Below are positions 36,888 to 49,187 of a stretch of 64,000 bases of DNA, in pieces. Under the pieces are notes generated by a model. The model saw only the letters and a list, made by a program, of their open reading frames with translations. It was not told where the DNA came from and did not search any database. Position numbers and translations under genes: made by a program. Position 1 is the first letter of the stretch; each line of letters begins with the position of its first letter. Origin of the DNA: Bradyrhizobium tropiciagri (lineage in GTDB: Bacteria > Pseudomonadota > Alphaproteobacteria > Rhizobiales > Xanthobacteraceae); NCBI RefSeq assembly GCF_018130505.1, contig NZ_JAFCKH010000001.1:62001-126000 (forward strand), read 5' to 3'.

Positions 36888-38995
36888 TCACGTCGCCCGC
36901 CACCGGTATCGCGAAGGCGGCGGACGGCTTCCTTCCGCGCGAGAACCCGCTTGCGATGTCGGCGGCCGATCTCGGCCGGCCGCCGCGCGCGGTGGGACAG
37001 CCGGTGTCGATCGGCACGCGCATGACGATGCGTCGCGCATCCGTGCTGGTGCTGACGGCCGCGCTGACCTGTGCGGGCGCCTACGAGATGTACATGGTCG
37101 TGCAGGTCGGCGGCGTGACGATCATGGAAGGCATGGTGCTGGTGCTGTTCGTCGCGCTGCTCGCCTGGATCGCCTTCTCGTTCGCCTCGGCGCTGGCCGG
37201 CTTCTTCGTGCTGCTGCGGCGCCAGGGCAATGCGCTGCCGATCCCCGACGCCGGCCCGTTGCCGCCGCTGGTGAGCCGGACCGCGGTGCTGCTTCCGACC
37301 TACAATGAGAACCCGCAGCAATTGATGGCGCGGCTGCGCGCCATCCACGAGTCGGTCGAGGCGACCGGACAGGCCGAAAACTTCGACTGGTTCGTGCTGA
37401 GCGACACCCGCGACCCCGATATCTGGGTCGCCGAGGAGCAGGCGTTCCTCGAACTCTGCGAGGCCTGCGGCAAGGAGCGGCTCTATTACCGGCATCGCGC
37501 CGACAATACGGCGCGGAAGTCCGGCAACATCGGCGAGTGGATCACGCGGTTCGGCGGCGCCTACCAGTTCATGATCGTGCTCGACGCCGACAGCCTGATG
37601 TCGGGCGACACCATGGTGCGGATGGTCCATGCCATGGAGAGCCATCCGGCGGCGGCGCTGATCCAGACCTTGCCGGTGATCGTCAACGCACGCAGCCTGT
37701 TCAGCCGCCTGCAGCAATTCGCCGGCCGGCTCTACGGCCCGATGATCGCCGCCGGCGTCGCGTGGTGGCACGGCTCCGAAGGCAATTACTGGGGACACAA
37801 TGCCATCATCAGGGTTCAGGCCTTCGCCGAACAGGCGGGGCTGCCCGAGCTCTCCGGACGCAAGCCGTTCGGCGGCCACATCCTGAGCCACGATTTCGTC
37901 GAGGCGGCGCTGATGCGGCGCGCCGGCTGGGGCATCTACATGGCGCCGGCGCTCGGCGGCAGTTTCGAGGAGGTGCCGCCGTCGCTCTTGGATTTCGCCG
38001 CGCGCGACCGGCGCTGGTGCCAGGGCAATCTGCAGCATCTCGCGGTGCTGGGCACGCGCCGCCTGCACTGGATTTCGCGGCTGCATTTCATGACCGGGAT
38101 CGGCTCCTACATCACCGCGCCGCTCTGGCTGTCGTTCCTGCTGCTCGGAATCCTGATCTCGCTGCAGGCCCGCTTCATCCTGCCGGAGTATTTTCCGAAG
38201 GGATTCTCGCTGTTCCCGAACTGGCCGGCGCAGGATCCCGTGCTCGCAGCGTGGGTGTTCGGCCTCACCATGGCGCTGCTGATCGTGCCCAAGCTGCTCG
38301 GCTTCGTCCTGCTGCTGGCGAGGCGGGAGATGCGCCGGCAATTCGGTGGCGGCTTTCGCGCCTTTGCAGGCGTCGTTGCCGAGCTGTTGATTTCGGCGCT
38401 GGTCGCGCCGGTGATGATGGTGTTCCAGTCGATTGCGGTGGTCGAGATCCTGCTCGGCCGTGACGCCGGCTGGCAGACCCAGCGGCGTGACGACGGCGCG
38501 GTCGAGCGGCGCGAGCTCTATCGCAAATACGGCATCCCGACCGCCTGCGGCGTCGCGATGGCGGCTGCCGCCTACGCCGTGTCGCTGCCGCTGCTGCTGT
38601 GGATGTCGCCGGTGATCGTCGGCCTGCTGTTTGCGATCCCGATCGGAGCGTGGACGGCGACGCCGGCGATGCGCGGGCTGTTCGTGACGCCGGAGGAGGT
38701 GCAGCCGCCGCGGGTGCTGGTCCGTGCCAACGAGCTCGCCGCGTCGCGCGCCTGCGCGTCGGCGCCGGCGCTCGCGACGTTGCGGCGGGAAACCGGCTTG
38801 CTGCAGCGTCATCTCTCTTCGCTTCCGCCGGCGAAGCGCAACGGTCCGGGCGACATCGATCTTCATCTCGCGCTGGCGCGTGCGCGAATCGAGGCGAGCG
38901 AAAGCTTCGACGAGGCGGTCGATCATCTCACGCCGCGAGAGACGCTCGCCGTGCTCGGCGATCGCGCGCTGCTGGCCGGCGTGCTTGCGAAGTAG
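36875..38995 (+). CDS. opgH: Glucan biosynthesis glucosyltransferase OpgH
   Basis: A 706-aa inner-membrane GT2 glucosyltransferase. Two membrane helices (about residues 56-75 and 84-114) precede the catalytic domain, which has PTYNEN, D177-T-R-D180, the D237-A-D metal motif, D340 in HILSHDF and R379-RWCQ (the QxxRW-like site is RDRRWCQGN). Several more helices follow. It polymerises glucose from UDP-glucose into the beta-1,2 backbone of periplasmic glucans. ATG 36875 lies inside the end of opgG. It is convergent with a histidine kinase gene, with only nine bases between stop codons. Confidence 0.93.
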   Translation: MGAVVTSPATGIAKAADGFLPRENPLAMSAADLGRPPRAVGQPVSIGTRMTMRRASVLVLTAALTCAGAYEMYMVVQVGGVTIMEGMVLVLFVALLAWIAFSFASALAGFFVLLRRQGNALPIPDAGPLPPLVSRTAVLLPTYNENPQQLMARLRAIHESVEATGQAENFDWFVLSDTRDPDIWVAEEQAFLELCEACGKERLYYRHRADNTARKSGNIGEWITRFGGAYQFMIVLDADSLMSGDTMVRMVHAMESHPAAALIQTLPVIVNARSLFSRLQQFAGRLYGPMIAAGVAWWHGSEGNYWGHNAIIRVQAFAEQAGLPELSGRKPFGGHILSHDFVEAALMRRAGWGIYMAPALGGSFEEVPPSLLDFAARDRRWCQGNLQHLAVLGTRRLHWISRLHFMTGIGSYITAPLWLSFLLLGILISLQARFILPEYFPKGFSLFPNWPAQDPVLAAWVFGLTMALLIVPKLLGFVLLLARREMRRQFGGGFRAFAGVVAELLISALVAPVMMVFQSIAVVEILLGRDAGWQTQRRDDGAVERRELYRKYGIPTACGVAMAAAAYAVSLPLLLWMSPVIVGLLFAIPIGAWTATPAMRGLFVTPEEVQPPRVLVRANELAASRACASAPALATLRRETGLLQRHLSSLPPAKRNGPGDIDLHLALARARIEASESFDEAVDHLTPRETLAVLGDRALLAGVLAK

Positions 38996-39004
38996 TGCGG
39001 GGTT

Positions 39005-41326
<2,322 letters not shown>

Positions 41327-41537
41327 GCCTTAGACCCCCACTCTAAGCTGCTGTTTTACCCGGTCCGGATGCTCCCCACGTTGCATCCGAATCATCATGA
41401 TTTGAATCCAGATTTCTCGGGCTGTCGAGAGTCAACGATTCGTTAATGCGAAATAATTCTTGCTCAATACAGAATCGGTACGCGCGAATTGAGTCCGAAA
41501 CAAGAACGGCTCCGTAGAACTACAGAGTCTCTTGTTC

Positions 41538-41632
41538 GAGCATGATCTCCGCGCAAGCGCTTCGCGTTTGTCGCGAGGGAAAACCGCTTCGCACTTTGCG
41601 CTGACGCGGCCCTCCGGGTCCGGATCATGCTC
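41538..41632. repeat. Diverged dispersed palindromic element (family C)
   Basis: Flanked by GAGCATGATC and GATCATGCTC in inverted order, with inner GCGCAAGCGCTTCGCG and CGCTTCGCACTTTGCGC arms. It belongs to the same broad family as the element at 13513. It occupies the end of the 304-base gap between the kinase and the CDF gene and reaches the CDF stop codon, where it could terminate that transcript. The rest of the gap (41327-41537) shows only an AT-rich stretch probably carrying the kinase promoter. Confidence 0.6.
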
Positions 41633-43019
41633 AGTCGCGCGCCGGCTCGGCGTGACTGATCACGCGCTTGATGCTCGGGAACGCTCGGCGCAGCGCGCGT
41701 TCGATCTCGTCGACGCTGTCGTGCACCTTGATCACGCTCATCGACGGCGTGGCGCGGCAATGGAAGTTGACGATCTCGCCGGCGTCGGTGTCGCGGACCC
41801 GCACGTTATGGATGTCGTGGATCGCGCCGCCGGCGGCAAACGTGGTCAGCGCGGCCTTGATGGCCTCGACGCGGTCGGGCGCGGCGTCGGTTCCGTGCGG
41901 CAGCTCGGGCTCGAGCGGTTCGATATGGGTGTCGACCTCGACGTCCTCGCCGAAATCCTCGCGGATGGCGCGCTCGAGATCGTGGGCGATGTCGTGCGCC
42001 GCGGTCAGTTCCATCTCGCCGTCGACCTCGAGGTCGATGCTGACGGTCAGCTTGCCGCCGAGATCGTGCACGGTCACGTGGTGGATGGCGACGCCGGAAT
42101 TGCGCGCGATCACCATGATGCGTTCGCGCACGCTCTCATTGTCGCGCGCGACCGGAACCGCGGTGAAGGTGAGGTCGGCGTCGCCGAACGCCTTCGACAC
42201 CGCCTGCTGCGCCTTGTGCTTGATCTCCTCGACGCGGTCGATCGGGTAGGTGCGCGGCACGGTGGCGATCGCGTCGATGAAATGCGTCGCGCCGACCATG
42301 CGAACGCGCAGGCGGTCGACGCCGACGACCCCGGGCACGGCCGCGATCGCCGCGGTAGCCTTTTCCTGCGCACCTTCAGGCGCGCGGTCGAGCAGCGTCT
42401 CGACCGTCTCGCGTGCCATGCGCAGGCCGAGCAGGGCGATCATGACCGCAACCGCGATCGCGGCCGCGGCATCGCCCCACCAGAAGCCGAGCCCGGCCAG
42501 CACCAGGCCGACGATGACAGCCATCGATCCCATCACGTCGGAGGCGAAATGCAGCGCGTCGGCGGCGAGCGCCTGGCTCTTGGTCGCGCGCGCCGCGCGG
42601 TGCAGCGCGCGGGCGCGCCAGAGGTTGACGAGGATGTCGATCACGAGCACGACGAAGGGAACGGCCGATATCGAGGGCGGCGGCGTGCCTTCGCGCAGAT
42701 GGCTGTAGGCCTGCACCAGGATGCCGCCGGCCAGCACGTAGAGCAGGGCGATGATGAACAGCGCCGAGACGCTTTCGAACTTGCCGTGGCCGTAGTGATG
42801 CTCGGCATCCGCAGGCTGGTCCGACACCCGCACCACCGCCCAGGTGATGATGGTGGCGACGAGATCGATCGTGGAGTGCAGCGCCTCGGAGATCAGCGCC
42901 AGCGAGCCGATCGCGACGCCGACGACGAATTTCGCGGCCGCCATGCCGCCGCTGGCGAGGATCGAGATGGCGGCGACGGAGGTCTTGGTGCTGGGGGCGC
43001 TGGTGCTGGTCGATGTCAT
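41631..43019 (-). CDS. Cation diffusion facilitator metal exporter with extended C-terminus
   Basis: A 462-aa CDF protein. Six hydrophobic segments cover about residues 14-205. The two intramembrane metal-site motifs are HxxxD in EALHSTID (H48, D52) and DALHFASD (H157, D161), and HHYGHGKFE precedes TM3. It should export Zn2+, Fe2+, Mn2+ or similar in exchange for protons. The C-terminal cytoplasmic part is about 240 residues, against about 90 in the usual 300-aa exporters, and looks like two or three tandem ferredoxin-like dimerisation domains. The ATG at 43019 matches the family start; the upstream frame is not family-like. Confidence 0.9.
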   Translation of the reverse strand: MTSTSTSAPSTKTSVAAISILASGGMAAAKFVVGVAIGSLALISEALHSTIDLVATIITWAVVRVSDQPADAEHHYGHGKFESVSALFIIALLYVLAGGILVQAYSHLREGTPPPSISAVPFVVLVIDILVNLWRARALHRAARATKSQALAADALHFASDVMGSMAVIVGLVLAGLGFWWGDAAAAIAVAVMIALLGLRMARETVETLLDRAPEGAQEKATAAIAAVPGVVGVDRLRVRMVGATHFIDAIATVPRTYPIDRVEEIKHKAQQAVSKAFGDADLTFTAVPVARDNESVRERIMVIARNSGVAIHHVTVHDLGGKLTVSIDLEVDGEMELTAAHDIAHDLERAIREDFGEDVEVDTHIEPLEPELPHGTDAAPDRVEAIKAALTTFAAGGAIHDIHNVRVRDTDAGEIVNFHCRATPSMSVIKVHDSVDEIERALRRAFPSIKRVISHAEPARD

Positions 43020-43196
43020 GGGCGGCTGTCTAGCAGGGACTAGGTGAACATCAAGTGTCGCGTGCGATGCGCAATCGCAACTCACTTGCAACAGCAACGG
43101 TGTTGCGAACTATTCCGAATTCAGAAACCGTTTCGCGCAGATTCATCAGTCCTGTTCGCGATACGGATCGCAACACTCGCGCCCCGATGAGATCCT

Positions 43197-43281
43197 GTAG
43201 GATGGGTGGAGCGCGGCGATACCCATCATCCCGCCGCGCGGCACAATGTTGATGGGTATCGCTGCGCTCCACCCATCCTAC
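43197..43281. repeat. GTAGGATGGGT palindrome (family A), copy 1, beta/beta
   Basis: 85 bp, from GTAGGATGGGTGGAGC to its inverted GCTCCACCCATCCTAC. Both arms carry the variant with GATACCCATC. Between the CDF start and the LysR gene stop. Confidence 0.85.
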
Positions 43282-43315
43282 GCTTGCGCGCGCAAGCTCG
43301 CATTTCAGCACTCCG

Positions 43316-44293
43316 TCATTTCCCCTTGCGCGGGGCGCGTTTTGCACGAAGCCGGCGGCCCCTTGCGATCCCGGGCTCGGTCGGGCGCGTGATCGGAAAA
43401 GTCGCGCGCATGTGTTCGGCCAGCATCGCACAATAGTCGGTCGCGAAACGGGGCAGTGGGCGCCGCTTGTCCCACGAGATGGTCAGGGGCTCCTGCAACG
43501 CGCGGCGTCTGTGCGTGAGACCGACGATCCTCAGTTTGTAACGCCAGCACTGTAGTTGGGAAGGAACGATGGCGATGCCGTGCCCGGCTTCGGCGAGTGC
43601 CAGCAGGGTGTGCGGGTTGCGGCTCTCGAACTTGATCGCCGGTTTCAGCCCTGCCATCCGGCTTGCCGCATCGAAAGCCCGGCGAAATCCGAAACCGCTA
43701 TCCATCAGCAGCAGCGGCAGGTCTGCGAGGTCGGCGATCTCGATGGTGCGGTGGGGACCGAGCGGCATCGCGGGATGACAGGCCGCCAGCAGCTGCACAG
43801 ATCCAAGCGGAAGACTGCCGAAGTGCTGTTCGTTCAGTCTGACCGCGTGCAGCAGATTTTGGCCGAGATGGATCTCGCCGCGTTCGAGCATCGCCAAGAT
43901 TTCGCTGCCGGTACCCTCCCTGATCCTGATCTCGACCCGTGGATATCGCGCGGCGTAGCGGTGGAGAAACTGTGAGAGCACGCTCTCGATGTGCTGCGGC
44001 GACCCGGCTATCCGCAAGACACCCGTATCGCCCTGACGGAGCAGCTGGGCCTGCTCCTTCAGCGAGCTGACACTGTTGAGCAGCAGCCGGCAGCCCTCGA
44101 TCAGTTGCTCGCCTTCACCGGTCAGCAGAAGCCGGCGCCCGACCCGGTCGAACAGCCGCAAGCCAAGCTCCTGCTCGAAGTCGATGATCTGCCTGGACAG
44201 CGCGGGCTGGGCCACCCGCAGCCGCAGGGCGGCCTTCGAGACGGTGCCGAGCTCGGCCACGGTCAGAAACGTGAGGGCCTGTCGCAGGTTCAT
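43316..44293 (-). CDS. LysR-family transcriptional regulator
   Basis: A 325-aa LysR protein. The HTH is at residues 13-40 (ELGTVSKAALRLRVAQPALSR), then the effector domain starts near VLRIAGSPQHIESVL, with a GHGIAIVPSQ element typical of the class. A basic tail (RRLRAKRAPRKGK) is longer than usual. Start ATG 44293. Divergent from the DUF1330-like gene, 121 bases apart, so it may regulate that gene. The effector is unknown. Confidence 0.88.
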   Translation of the reverse strand: MNLRQALTFLTVAELGTVSKAALRLRVAQPALSRQIIDFEQELGLRLFDRVGRRLLLTGEGEQLIEGCRLLLNSVSSLKEQAQLLRQGDTGVLRIAGSPQHIESVLSQFLHRYAARYPRVEIRIREGTGSEILAMLERGEIHLGQNLLHAVRLNEQHFGSLPLGSVQLLAACHPAMPLGPHRTIEIADLADLPLLLMDSGFGFRRAFDAASRMAGLKPAIKFESRNPHTLLALAEAGHGIAIVPSQLQCWRYKLRIVGLTHRRRALQEPLTISWDKRRPLPRFATDYCAMLAEHMRATFPITRPTEPGIARGRRLRAKRAPRKGK

Positions 44294-44414
44294 GTTCGCT
44301 TATACCATTCCAGCATAGGATTTGAGAGAATTTATGCATTGGACATATTTCGCGCTGCTGTGGAGAGTCCTCCGGCTGCTGGCTGCGGCACCGGCAGAGC
44401 ACGAGGAGGCACAC

Positions 44415-44819
44415 ATGAATTCTGGATGCAGGATCGGTCTCGTCATTCTGACGAGTGCTGCGCTAGGCGCTCTCGGCAGCGAGGCACTGCATAGCGAGGC
44501 CGGGCCGCCGGCCTACCTGATCGGCCAAATCGACGTCACGGACCCGGCCGGTTATGCCAGGGAATATCTCCCGAAGGCGCGGGAGATCATCAAGGCACAT
44601 GGCGGGAAGCTGGTCGCGGCTGCGGGAGCGGCGGCAACCGGTTCGCAGGTGGTTGCGGTCGATGGAGATCCACCCCGGCGCGTGGTCATCTACATGTATC
44701 CGAACATGGAAGCACTTCGCGCCTGGCGCAACGATCCAGCCTACGTGCAAGTCCGCGCCGCCGGCGAGAAATACGCCACCTACCACACATTCGCCGTCGA
44801 GGGCGCCGTCGCCAACTAG
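44415..44819 (+). CDS. DUF1330-family small exported protein
   Basis: A 134-aa protein. Residues 1-27 look like a signal peptide or anchor (CRIGLVILTSAALGALGSEAL). The rest resembles the DUF1330 dimeric ferredoxin-like fold: YLIGQIDVTDPAGYAREYLP, GGKLVAAAG and MEALRAWRNDPAYVQVRAAG. The ATG at 44415 has a perfect GAGGAGG ribosome site. The biochemical role of the family is unknown. Its divergence from a LysR gene suggests regulated expression. A family A palindrome follows directly. Confidence 0.8.
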   Translation: MNSGCRIGLVILTSAALGALGSEALHSEAGPPAYLIGQIDVTDPAGYAREYLPKAREIIKAHGGKLVAAAGAAATGSQVVAVDGDPPRRVVIYMYPNMEALRAWRNDPAYVQVRAAGEKYATYHTFAVEGAVAN

Positions 44820-44824
44820 TGCCT

Positions 44825-44908
44825 GTAGGATGGGTAGAGCGAAGCGAAACCCATCGCCTCACCGCGCGGAGACGAGCGATGGGTTTCGCTTCGCTCGACC
44901 CATCCTAC
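44825..44908. repeat. GTAGGATGGGT palindrome (family A), copy 2, alpha/alpha
   Basis: 84 bp, almost a perfect palindrome: left arm GTAGGATGGGTAGAGCGAAG and AAACCCATCG, right arm CGATGGGTTTCGCTTCGCTC to CATCCTAC. Lies between the convergent DUF1330 and GYF-like genes and may terminate both. Confidence 0.88.
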
Positions 44909-44940
44909 GGCCGATGGCCTGGTCCGGCTTGTGATGATGC

Positions 44941-45336
44941 TTAGTGAGTTATTGTGCGGACTGTCTGGATGCTGGGCTTCTTGTAGGAGCGATATGCGAA
45001 GAACCAGCAGATCGGCAGGCTGATTGGCCACATGGGGATGCACAGGCCAAGCACCACCCACACGAATGTGCCGAATTTGAATGAGCCGCCCTCGACGATG
45101 GTGGTTTGCTGACTTGGTTGCGACTGGGCCGGAACAGGCGGAGGCGGTGGTGGCGGAACGGCACCCGCAGCAAATCTGAAAACGCTGGACGCCGGTTTCC
45201 ATTCCCCAAGTGACGCGGTCCATACCAGATCCGCGGGCGCAAGCTTGTTTGCCGAGTGAAATTCGTCGATCTGCGGTCGTGTCATGGGACCGAGCTGTTG
45301 CCCATTTCGCGAAATGTACCAAACTTCTTCGGTCAC
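44941..45336 (-). CDS. GYF_2-domain small membrane protein
   Basis: A 131-aa protein. The N-terminal half is a GYF-like domain (VWYISRNGQQLGPMTRPQID and LVWTASLGEWKPAS), then a Pro-rich linker (VPPPPPPPVPAQS), then a hydrophobic segment (FVWVVLGLCIPMWPISLPIC) near the C-terminus. Bacterial GYF_2 proteins of this layout are common and uncharacterised. Start is a GTG at 45336. Single gene, minus strand. Confidence 0.72.
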   Translation of the reverse strand: MTEEVWYISRNGQQLGPMTRPQIDEFHSANKLAPADLVWTASLGEWKPASSVFRFAAGAVPPPPPPPVPAQSQPSQQTTIVEGGSFKFGTFVWVVLGLCIPMWPISLPICWFFAYRSYKKPSIQTVRTITH

Positions 45337-45592
45337 TCTTGCGCCCCTAAACGTTTTTCATGAAAAATCAGGTTGCAACGACACTTCTCGCGATCGTGCA
45401 CAACACCCGAAAAACCCCCGGTAGCATACGAAGATAGCTTAAATCCAGAGTTTTGCAAGGATAGGTAGTGCAAACGTCAGACTGCTCGCGTCTGAGTTTT
45501 CCGCAACCCAGGAAGACTCATCCCGGCGGGCATCGACCTTGAGCCAATGCCGCTTCTCCCCGCATACTCTCGCCATCCTCGGAGGAACGGCG

Positions 45593-46591
45593 ATGCAGAT
45601 GCGGGTCTTTGGGCGCACGGGACTGAAGCTCTCGGTGCTGGGTTTCGGTTGCGGCGCGGTTGGCGGGTTCATGGTGCGCGGCGATCCGGCCGAGCAGGAG
45701 CGGACCATCGCGCGGGCGATCGCGGCCGGGGTCAACTACTTCGACACGGCGGTGCAGTACGGCGGCGGCGAGTCCGAGACGAATCTCGGCCGCGTTCTGC
45801 AAAGGCTGAAGCCTGACAACGTCGTTGTCGGCACCAAGGTCCGTTTGCCGTCGAGTGAGTTCGGCCGCGTCACCGAGGCGGTCAGGACGTCGCTCGAGGG
45901 CAGCCTGAAGCGGTTGAACCTCGAGCGGGTCGACATCTTTCATCTGCACAATGCGATCACGGAGCAAGGCGGTGGTGAGGCGCTGAGCGTCCGGCAGGTG
46001 CTCGATGACGTGGTGCCGGCATTCGAGCGGCTGCGTCAGCAAGGCAAGATCGGTTTCCTCGGCATGACGGCGGTCGGCGACTCGGCGGCGCTACGAGATG
46101 TGATCGATGCGGGCGTCTTCGGCAGCGCGCAGATCGTCTACAACATGCTCAATCCGTCGGCCGCGATCGATCTGCCGCCGAATTATCCGGCGCAGGATTA
46201 CGGGCGATTGTTCGATCGCACGGCGGCGGCCGGGGTCGGTGTCGTCGGCATTCGCGTGCTGGCCGGCGGTGCGTTGTCCGGCTCGGCCGAACGGCATCCG
46301 ATCGCGGGGCCGGCGCCCGAGCCGATCGGTTCAGCCATGAGCTACGATGCCGATATCGGCCGCGCGCGCCGCCTCATCCCGCTCGTCGAAGCAGGGTTCG
46401 CCGCCAGCCTGACCGAGGCCGCGACGCGGTTTGCGCTGTCTCACCCGGCGATGGGCACCGTCCTGGTCGGCATGGCGACGCCGCAGCAATTCGACGATGC
46501 GCTGGCCGCGGCCGGGAAGGGGCCGCTACCGCAAGCTGCGCTGGATCGGCTGTCGGAATTGCAGCGAGGGTTTTCCGGCGAAGCGCGGTGA
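45593..46591 (+). CDS. Aldo/keto reductase
   Basis: A 332-aa (beta/alpha)8 reductase. The catalytic tetrad is visible as D51 (YFDTAVQYGGG), Y56, K82 (GTKVR) and H117/H119 in FHLHN. The C-terminal RFALSHPAMGTVLVGMATPQQ region binds NADPH. Start at ATG 45593 with GGAGGA just before; the upstream frame is not family-like. Two near-identical family A palindromes follow its stop. Substrate unknown. Confidence 0.9.
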   Translation: MQMRVFGRTGLKLSVLGFGCGAVGGFMVRGDPAEQERTIARAIAAGVNYFDTAVQYGGGESETNLGRVLQRLKPDNVVVGTKVRLPSSEFGRVTEAVRTSLEGSLKRLNLERVDIFHLHNAITEQGGGEALSVRQVLDDVVPAFERLRQQGKIGFLGMTAVGDSAALRDVIDAGVFGSAQIVYNMLNPSAAIDLPPNYPAQDYGRLFDRTAAAGVGVVGIRVLAGGALSGSAERHPIAGPAPEPIGSAMSYDADIGRARRLIPLVEAGFAASLTEAATRFALSHPAMGTVLVGMATPQQFDDALAAAGKGPLPQAALDRLSELQRGFSGEAR

Positions 46592-46604
46592 TCGCGGTGC
46601 GGCT

Positions 46605-46689
46605 GTAGGATGGGTAGAGCGAAGCGAAACCCATCGTCTCAATGCGCGGCACGAAGTCGATGGGTATCGCTGCGCTCCACCCATCCTAC
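46605..46689. repeat. GTAGGATGGGT palindrome (family A), copy 3, alpha/beta
   Basis: 85 bp. The left arm matches the alpha form (GAAGCGAAACCCATCG), the right arm the beta form (GATGGGTATCGCTGCGCTCC), so the element is chimeric. It is the first unit of a 101-bp direct tandem with the next copy, with inner bases nearly identical. Confidence 0.88.
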
Positions 46690-46705
46690 GCAATCGCTAC
46701 AGTTC

Positions 46706-46790
46706 GTAGGATGGGTAGAGCGAAGCGAAACCCATCGTCTCAATGCGCGGCACGAAGTTGATGGGTATCGCTGCGCTCCACCCATCCTAC
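46706..46790. repeat. GTAGGATGGGT palindrome (family A), copy 4, alpha/beta
   Basis: 85 bp, nearly identical to copy 3 with one visible base change (AAGTCGATGG against AAGTTGATGG). Spacing from copy 3 is 101 bases, including the same GCAATCGCTACAG linker. It ends eight bases before the MDR gene stop. Confidence 0.88.
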
Positions 46791-46797
46791 GCAATCG

Positions 46798-47766
46798 CTA
46801 CAGCGTCACGACGATCTTGCCGAGATGCTGGTTTGCTTCCATGTGCTCGAACGCCTTGCCGATATCGGCGAACTTGTAGACCTTGTCGATTGGCAGCTGC
46901 AGCTTGCGGGATTCGACCGCCGGCCAGATGTCCTTGCGCACCTCCTCGAAGATCTCACGGATCTCCTCGATGGTACGGGTGCGGAAGGTGACGCCGATAT
47001 ACTGGATGCGGCGCGCCGCGTGCAGGTCGAAGTTGAAGTCGCCATGGGTGCCGCCGAGCCGGCCGACATTGACGATGCGGCCCTTGACCTTGGTGGCCTT
47101 CAGATTCTGGTTGGCGACCGGGCCCGAGACCTGATCGACGATCAGATCGACGCCTTCGCCGCCCGTCGCCTGCAGCACCTGATCGACCCAGCCGGGATCC
47201 TTCGAGTCGACCGCGATGTCTGCGCCGAACTCCTTCAGCCGGCCGCGGCGCATCGCGTCGGTCGACGAGCCGATCACGAGCTTCGCGCCCTTGAACTTCG
47301 CGATCTGCATCGCCATCAGCCCGACGCCGGAGCTCGCGCCCTGGATCAGCACGGTCTGGCCCGACTGCAGCGCGCCATTGGTGACGACGGCGTTGTGCAT
47401 GGTGGCGAGCGCGACGGGCAGGGTGGCGGCCTCGTCGAAATTCATGTTCGACGGCGCGCGGAACAGCCTGCCGTGATCGGCCAGCGTATATTCGGCGAAT
47501 GCCGCGCCGCCCGAGCCCATGATCCGGTCGCCGACCTTGACGCCCTTGGCATCTGGTCCGAGTTCGGCGACCTCGCCGGCCCATTCCATCCCGAGCACGG
47601 TGCCGACACCGCCGGCCGCGCCGTGGACATGGCCCTTGGTCATGCCGAGATCGGCGCGATTCAGCCCGCAGGCATGGACCTTGACCAGCACCTGCGTGCC
47701 CTTCGGCGCGGGCTTTGCGACGTCGGTGATTTCGGGGCCGTTGGCGCCGTAGACATAGGCTTTCAT
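46798..47766 (-). CDS. Zinc-free MDR oxidoreductase (quinone oxidoreductase-like)
   Basis: A 322-aa medium-chain reductase. GHVHGAAGGVGTVLGMEWAG precedes the catalytic domain, and the Rossmann domain is seen in LIQGASSGVGLMAMQIAKFKG with SSGVG at the NADPH site. No catalytic or structural zinc cysteines are present, so it belongs with quinone or enoyl reductase-like MDR enzymes. Start ATG 47766. It follows the nitronate monooxygenase on the same strand after a 175-base gap with a family B palindrome, and converges with the aldo/keto reductase. Confidence 0.85.
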   Translation of the reverse strand: MKAYVYGANGPEITDVAKPAPKGTQVLVKVHACGLNRADLGMTKGHVHGAAGGVGTVLGMEWAGEVAELGPDAKGVKVGDRIMGSGGAAFAEYTLADHGRLFRAPSNMNFDEAATLPVALATMHNAVVTNGALQSGQTVLIQGASSGVGLMAMQIAKFKGAKLVIGSSTDAMRRGRLKEFGADIAVDSKDPGWVDQVLQATGGEGVDLIVDQVSGPVANQNLKATKVKGRIVNVGRLGGTHGDFNFDLHAARRIQYIGVTFRTRTIEEIREIFEEVRKDIWPAVESRKLQLPIDKVYKFADIGKAFEHMEANQHLGKIVVTL

Positions 47767-47811
47767 GGGATTGTTCTCGTTTGTTTTGTTGAACTCGAAA
47801 AGGTTTCGGTT

Positions 47812-47919
47812 CCGTCATCCTGAGGTGCGAGCTCTTGCGAGCCTCGAAGGATGCACGGCCCCAGTCGGGCCGTCGACCCTTCGAGGGCCGCTGAAGAAGC
47901 GGCCACCTCAGGGTGACGG
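47812..47919. repeat. Palindromic intergenic repeat (family B), copy 2
   Basis: A 108-bp imperfect palindrome, CCGTCATCCTGAGG to CCTCAGGGTGACGG, with a central loop close to copy 1 (ATGCACGGCC...GGGCCGTCGACCC). The arms differ from copy 1, but compensating changes keep the hairpin. Confidence 0.8.
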
Positions 47920-47941
47920 GTGATAAATTGAGCGCGCGGCT

Positions 47942-49039
<1,098 letters not shown>

Positions 49040-49187
49040 CTACCGAGCTCCGGCGGCGCGCCCATGCGGAAACAGCGGGGCGCGCGGCAGGTCGGCGAGG
49101 GCGGGCCTGAGTTGAGTTGTAGTCTATCGGTTCAGCGCCGGGCGCGTCACAGCGCTCGGCGGAGATGCAAAGCCGAAGTGATGCTCG

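Noticed and set aside
46610-46879. Small frames with MGRAKRNPS / GWVERSETH peptides
   Set aside because: Translation of the family A palindrome repeats, a well-known annotation artefact.
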